The notes beneath the pieces are model-generated. The model was given only the letters and a program-made list of their open reading frames with translations. It did not search any database and was not told the DNA's origin. DNA of 64,000 bases from Trichomonas vaginalis G3. Taxonomy: Eukaryota > Parabasalia > Trichomonadida > Trichomonadidae. The stretch is from positions 13,206,001 through 13,270,000 of the forward strand of contig NC_067205.1 of NCBI RefSeq assembly GCF_026262505.1, written 5' to 3'. Position 1 is the first letter of the stretch; every line of letters begins with the position of its first letter. Of the stretch, positions 60,199 to 64,000 are shown piece by piece. A program made the translations under genes and the position numbers.

Positions 60199-61442
60199 TG
60201 TTGTAAACAGAAATTCATCAAAAGTGACACCTCAGAAAAGCTAAAATATTGAATTTTTGGAACTTTTGATAGAGCACGTTTTTAAATATTAATTAAAGTA
60301 AATGTATATTTTGTAAAGATTCTTTTTAATAAAAAAATAAAATTTTGAAGAAGAACACAAAATCTTCTGAAAAATAATATCACATAAACTCATATTATTT
60401 TCTAATATATAACTATTTTATATAAAAATCAAATTCAATGATCTTAAAAGCGAAGGATAAACCTCAAAATTTACGAATATAATGAGTGGGAATATAATGC
60501 TTATCTATCATAAAACCATATGAAATATCAATTTTTGCTTTACGCCTAATTTTTGACGACAATTAGCAAAAAATGTTAAATGTTAACACTCAGTCCATTT
60601 GAATATGAAAAATAAAATTGACTTTGATTAAATGTTTTTATTTATCATGCAATTCTTCTTGCGACCAAAGATTTGAATAAAAGTTCAAAAAATAAGATAG
60701 CTTAAAAAATAATATACGGTAGTGTTTACTAATAGATGAATAGTATATAAATTCTATTAAAATGGATTTGATACAAAAAAATATAAAACCAAAAATAATT
60801 GTTATAATTTAAATGAAGAAGTAATTTAAAACGATTTTATTTATGATCAAATTTTATATATTTTTTTGTATCAAATCCATTTTAATAGAATTTATATACT
60901 ATTCATCTATTAGTAAACACTACCGTATATTATTTTTTAAGCTATCTTATTTTTTGAACTTTTATTCAAATCTTTGGTCGCAAGAAGAATTGCATGATAA
61001 ATAAAAACATTTAATCAAAGTCAATTTTATTTTTCATATTCAAATGGACTGAGTGTTAACATTTAACATTTTTTGCTAATTGTCGTCAAAAATTAGGCGT
61101 AAAGCAAAAATTGATATTTCATATGGTTTTATGATAGATAAGCATTATATTCCCACTCATTATATTCGTAAATTTTGAGGTTTATCCTTCGCTTTTAAGA
61201 TCATTGAATTTGATTTTTATATAAAATAGTTATATATTAGAAAATAATATGAGTTTATGTGATATTATTTTTCAGAAGATTTTGTGTTCTTCTTCAAAAT
61301 TTTATTTTTTTATTAAAAAGAATCTTTACAAAATATACATTTACTTTAATTAATATTTAAAAACGTGCTCTATCAAAAGTTCCAAAAATTCAATATTTTA
61401 GCTTTTCTGAGGTGTCACTTTTGATGAATTTCTGTTTACAAC
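60199..61442. mobile_element. Foldback-type inverted repeat (about 590-bp arms, 60-65-bp loop)
   Basis: Left arm about 60200-60788 and right arm about 60852-61442 are reverse complements that I found identical wherever I compared them, starting GTTGTAAACAGAAATTC. The central spacer is about 65 bp. No coding capacity. Together with the 140-bp direct repeats this resembles a foldback transposon, or a palindromic duplication made by template switching. Confidence 0.8.
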
Positions 61443-61582
61443 AATTTTCCCTAGAAGTAGCATCATTTACTTATAAAGTCTCATGCTACCTATCATTTGT
61501 AATATTTTTATAATGTAAATGAATACAAAAACGTTTTGTTGTTATAAAAACTAATAAACAATTGCATGAGCCAGAGTACAAC
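61443..61582 (+). repeat. 140-bp direct repeat, right copy
   Basis: Second copy, next to the ankyrin gene. The pair brackets a 1.24-kb inverted repeat, like a very long target-site duplication. Confidence 0.9.
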
Positions 61583-61661
61583 ATACAGTAATCTGCTTGT
61601 TTTGATATATTTAAATTTGAATGATGGAAAAAAATTACACAGATTTTTTTTTCCAATCATA

Positions 61662-63833
61662 ATGAACGATTTATTAAAACAGTATGAAGAGTTCATAGAA
61701 GTTTATGAGAAGCTGAACCACTTAACAACAAGTGATACAAGTGAAGAAATTGCTAATTTGTTAACAAAATGTATAGAAATTAGGTACGACTCAAATTATA
61801 AAGTGTTTCTTAGCAGTGTTGTCAATGCTATTAAATATCACATTAAATATATCAGTATTTATTCCAAAATTCTACTCTTAATCAAAGAAAAATATCCTGA
61901 ATTTTACATGATTAAAGAACTTGACGACATAAAATTTATAGATGATTCTGCTCTAAAAGAAGAGTTTAATTTCATTATCATTAATGACCAAATTGATAAA
62001 TTCAAAGATTATGTTACGCAACACGGTGTTACAGAATTTACTTTTGGTGTTTATATATTGGAGCAAGAGTCAATCCTTGATAGTTGTGCATATTTCGGAT
62101 CGGTGAATATTTTCAATTTTCTTCATTTGAATTATGATTATGAAATTACAAATCAAAGTCTTTACAATGCTATAATTGGTGGTAATACAGATATAATCAA
62201 TGAGTGCTTAAAATACATTCAAGTTGATAGTAAATGCGTAAATGTTGCTATTGAATCTTATAACAATACATTTCTTCAATATATTTTTGATCATGATTTG
62301 ATTCAAAACTTTCAAATAGAACCAGAACAAGTTATATTATCACAAAATTTAAAAGCAGTTTTTATTCTTTATGAAAATGATAAAAATTCTATTATTCCTT
62401 GGTGTGCTGCTTTCCCACAAACAATTGAACTTTTAAAAAACGGAAATCTTGATTTTTCAAAGATTGATTCTAATAGTATGTCGATACTTCATTATGCCAG
62501 TAAATATGATAATTTTGAAATATGCAAATTGTTTGTAGACACATTAGATATTCATCATTGTAATATAAATGCAAAAGATCAAAATTATATGAATGCAATT
62601 CAATATGCCGTGGAAAATTACAATAAAGAAATAGTTGAACTTCTTCTTTCTCATAATGCTGATGCTAATTCAAAAAACAAAAATGATGTAACAATTCTAC
62701 ACATGGCTATTAAAAAAGAAAATGCTGAAATGGTTAGGCTTCTTATTTCATATGGCGCAGATGTCAATGCAATAGATATAGAAGGAAACACTCCCCTTAT
62801 TTATGCTGTGAAAAGTGGAAAAAAATCTTTATCAAAATTAATTCGTCTTCATGCAGATTTAAATTCTGAAGAGAATGAAAGAAATAATATTATCAAAATT
62901 CTTATAGCTGCTCATGCAAATCTTAACTATCAGGATGTAAAAGGGCGTACTGCCCTGCATTATTCAGCTAGGAATATAATTCAATTTATTGATAGCGCAC
63001 TTGTTACTGCAGGTGCTGATTTAAACTGTCAAGATGGAAAGGGACGAACTGCTCTTCATTATGCAGCAAAACATAATAATACTAAAATTGCAAAATTTCT
63101 TATTTCTAATAAAGCAGATATCAACATAAAAGACAAAGATGGAAACACCCCTCTCCTTATTTCCACAGAAAAAAATAATGATAATATGTCAAAGCTATTA
63201 ATTTTAAATAATGCGAATTTGAATGAAGCCAACAATAATGGAGAAGTTCCTCTTCATAATGCCGCTAACAAAAATAGTAAAGAAATAGTAGAGTTACTTA
63301 TTTCTCATGGGGCGGATATTCATATTCAAGATGTTTATGGTCGAACTCCTCTTAACATCGCAGCTTCATGTAGCAGCAGGGAAATACCAGAAATACTAAT
63401 TTTGAAAGGCGCAGAAGTCAATATTCAAAATAAATTCGGAAAAACACCTCTTCAAACAGCAACTATTTGCAAGAATAAAGACATTGTGGATTTGCTTATT
63501 TCTCATAGTGCAAATATAAATTTGCAAGATAACGATGGCATATCTCCTCTTTACATAGCAGCAGAGAATAATTGCGAAGAAATAGCTGCTTTTCTCATTT
63601 CTCATGGCGCATTTGTTGATATACCGGATAAAAATGGAAAAACTCCTCTTTTAAAAGCAGCCGAAAACAATTGCAAAGAAGTTGTTGATTTGCTACTTTC
63701 TCATGGTGCAAAACCTAATCTGGCTGATAACTGTGGTATAACTCCTCTTTCATTTGCAGTCGAAAGAGGTTTCAAAAGTATAATTGATTCAATAGTATCA
63801 AATTGTGCGGATATTAATTATTATACATACTAA
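61662..63833 (+). CDS. DUF3447-type ankyrin-repeat protein
   Basis: The frame opens at ATG 61566, but the second Met (61662, MNDLLKQYEEFIEVY) gives the N-terminus typical of trichomonad ankyrin proteins, so it is taken as start; 723 residues. Residues 1-240 form the helical DUF3447-like region. From about 250 on there are some 14 ankyrin repeats (for example GRTALHYAAKHNN, GKTPLLKAAENNC). It is probably a cytosolic scaffold. Such proteins form one of the largest families of T. vaginalis. The last repeats are intact and end in YYTY. The first 32 codons of the longer frame lie partly in the 140-bp duplicated segment, so the upstream region was remade by the foldback insertion; an Initiator-like TCAT lies just before ATG 61662. 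Confidence 0.85.
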   Translation: MNDLLKQYEEFIEVYEKLNHLTTSDTSEEIANLLTKCIEIRYDSNYKVFLSSVVNAIKYHIKYISIYSKILLLIKEKYPEFYMIKELDDIKFIDDSALKEEFNFIIINDQIDKFKDYVTQHGVTEFTFGVYILEQESILDSCAYFGSVNIFNFLHLNYDYEITNQSLYNAIIGGNTDIINECLKYIQVDSKCVNVAIESYNNTFLQYIFDHDLIQNFQIEPEQVILSQNLKAVFILYENDKNSIIPWCAAFPQTIELLKNGNLDFSKIDSNSMSILHYASKYDNFEICKLFVDTLDIHHCNINAKDQNYMNAIQYAVENYNKEIVELLLSHNADANSKNKNDVTILHMAIKKENAEMVRLLISYGADVNAIDIEGNTPLIYAVKSGKKSLSKLIRLHADLNSEENERNNIIKILIAAHANLNYQDVKGRTALHYSARNIIQFIDSALVTAGADLNCQDGKGRTALHYAAKHNNTKIAKFLISNKADINIKDKDGNTPLLISTEKNNDNMSKLLILNNANLNEANNNGEVPLHNAANKNSKEIVELLISHGADIHIQDVYGRTPLNIAASCSSREIPEILILKGAEVNIQNKFGKTPLQTATICKNKDIVDLLISHSANINLQDNDGISPLYIAAENNCEEIAAFLISHGAFVDIPDKNGKTPLLKAAENNCKEVVDLLLSHGAKPNLADNCGITPLSFAVERGFKSIIDSIVSNCADINYYTY

Positions 63834-64000
63834 ATAACTATTATGGAACATCCACTTAAGACCAATTATTTTTTATGTTATTATAAAAAATTAAATCACA
63901 TTTAATTTAATTAAACAAGACTTGAAATTGAAAGATTTCAAGTATTTCATCATTATTCTAAATAAATGGATTCGTCACGAATAGATAGAAAAGAATCACC
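63834..64000. other. Sequence after the ankyrin gene, to the window end
   Basis: A/T-rich; no feature was recognised. A gene could start beyond the window. Confidence 0.5.

Noticed and set aside
1-64000. tRNA, rRNA or spliceosomal RNA genes
   Set aside because: Reading for the usual conserved blocks showed no convincing candidate; a covariance-model search would be needed to exclude them.

Overview
The window reads as nuclear DNA of a parabasalid protist, most likely Trichomonas vaginalis or a close relative. The grounds are AT-rich DNA; intron-less genes; very short 5' leaders with a TCA-type Initiator just before the ATG (for example 272-274, 55428-55430, 57940-57942, and 54947-54949 on the minus strand); BspA-like leucine-rich repeat proteins; DUF3447-type ankyrin proteins; a Mutator-like transposase; and a roughly 20-kb Maverick/Polinton. 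The species is inferred from this gene repertoire and was not tested by alignment.

Layout. 1-8.1 kb is ordinary host sequence: a histidine acid phosphatase (+), a beta-rich TRAPP-like trafficking protein (-), an Asn/Gly-rich protein (+) and a Ctf4/WDHD1-like replication protein (-). 8.1-14.8 kb is gene-poor and holds a broken BspA-like gene (-) whose 3' end is cut by a 236-bp element with perfect 22-bp inverted ends. 14,839-26,493 is an 11.66-kb transposable element. It has about 510-bp terminal inverted repeats and an exact 8-bp target duplication, encodes nothing recognisable, and is built from hairpins; its core is about 51 tandem copies of a 133-bp unit. 26.6-30.7 kb carries an ankyrin protein, a pseudogene with two in-frame stops and a DHHC palmitoyltransferase.

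31.8-54.9 kb is a nested stack. A Mutator-like transposase gene (-, 53,125-54,939), with a possible detached C-terminal part at 31,821-32,357, surrounds a tandem array of 13 different hairpins (32,343-33,084 and 53,040-53,098). A Maverick (33,107-52,997; 19.9 kb, 750-bp TIRs, 6-bp target duplication AATCTT) sits between two of those hairpins. Inside the Maverick, a primase-helicase gene lies between inverted blocks of a 121-bp repeat.

The Maverick carries a retroviral-type integrase, a packaging ATPase, capsid-like genes (the main one broken), a phage-tail-like collagen/collar fibre, KilA-N-type proteins and a primase/superfamily-3 helicase. I found no family B polymerase and no protease. Many genes are frameshifted although the TIRs look identical. 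Short GC-rich paired hairpins recur through it, sometimes inside genes and at frame breaks.

55.4-64 kb holds a frameshifted helical protein, an intact proline-rich/helical protein, a 1.24-kb near-perfect inverted repeat flanked by 140-bp direct repeats, and an ankyrin gene directly downstream.

Most novel signals: (1) the 133-bp array, in which one hairpin occurs in both orientations in a pattern that fits exact flipping; (2) arrays of unrelated hairpins serving as transposon substance and as the integration site of a Maverick; (3) double mini-hairpin inserts; (4) a Maverick that swaps polymerase B for a primase-helicase and carries a phage-like fibre. Frameshifts could in part be sequencing error, which cannot be excluded from the sequence alone.
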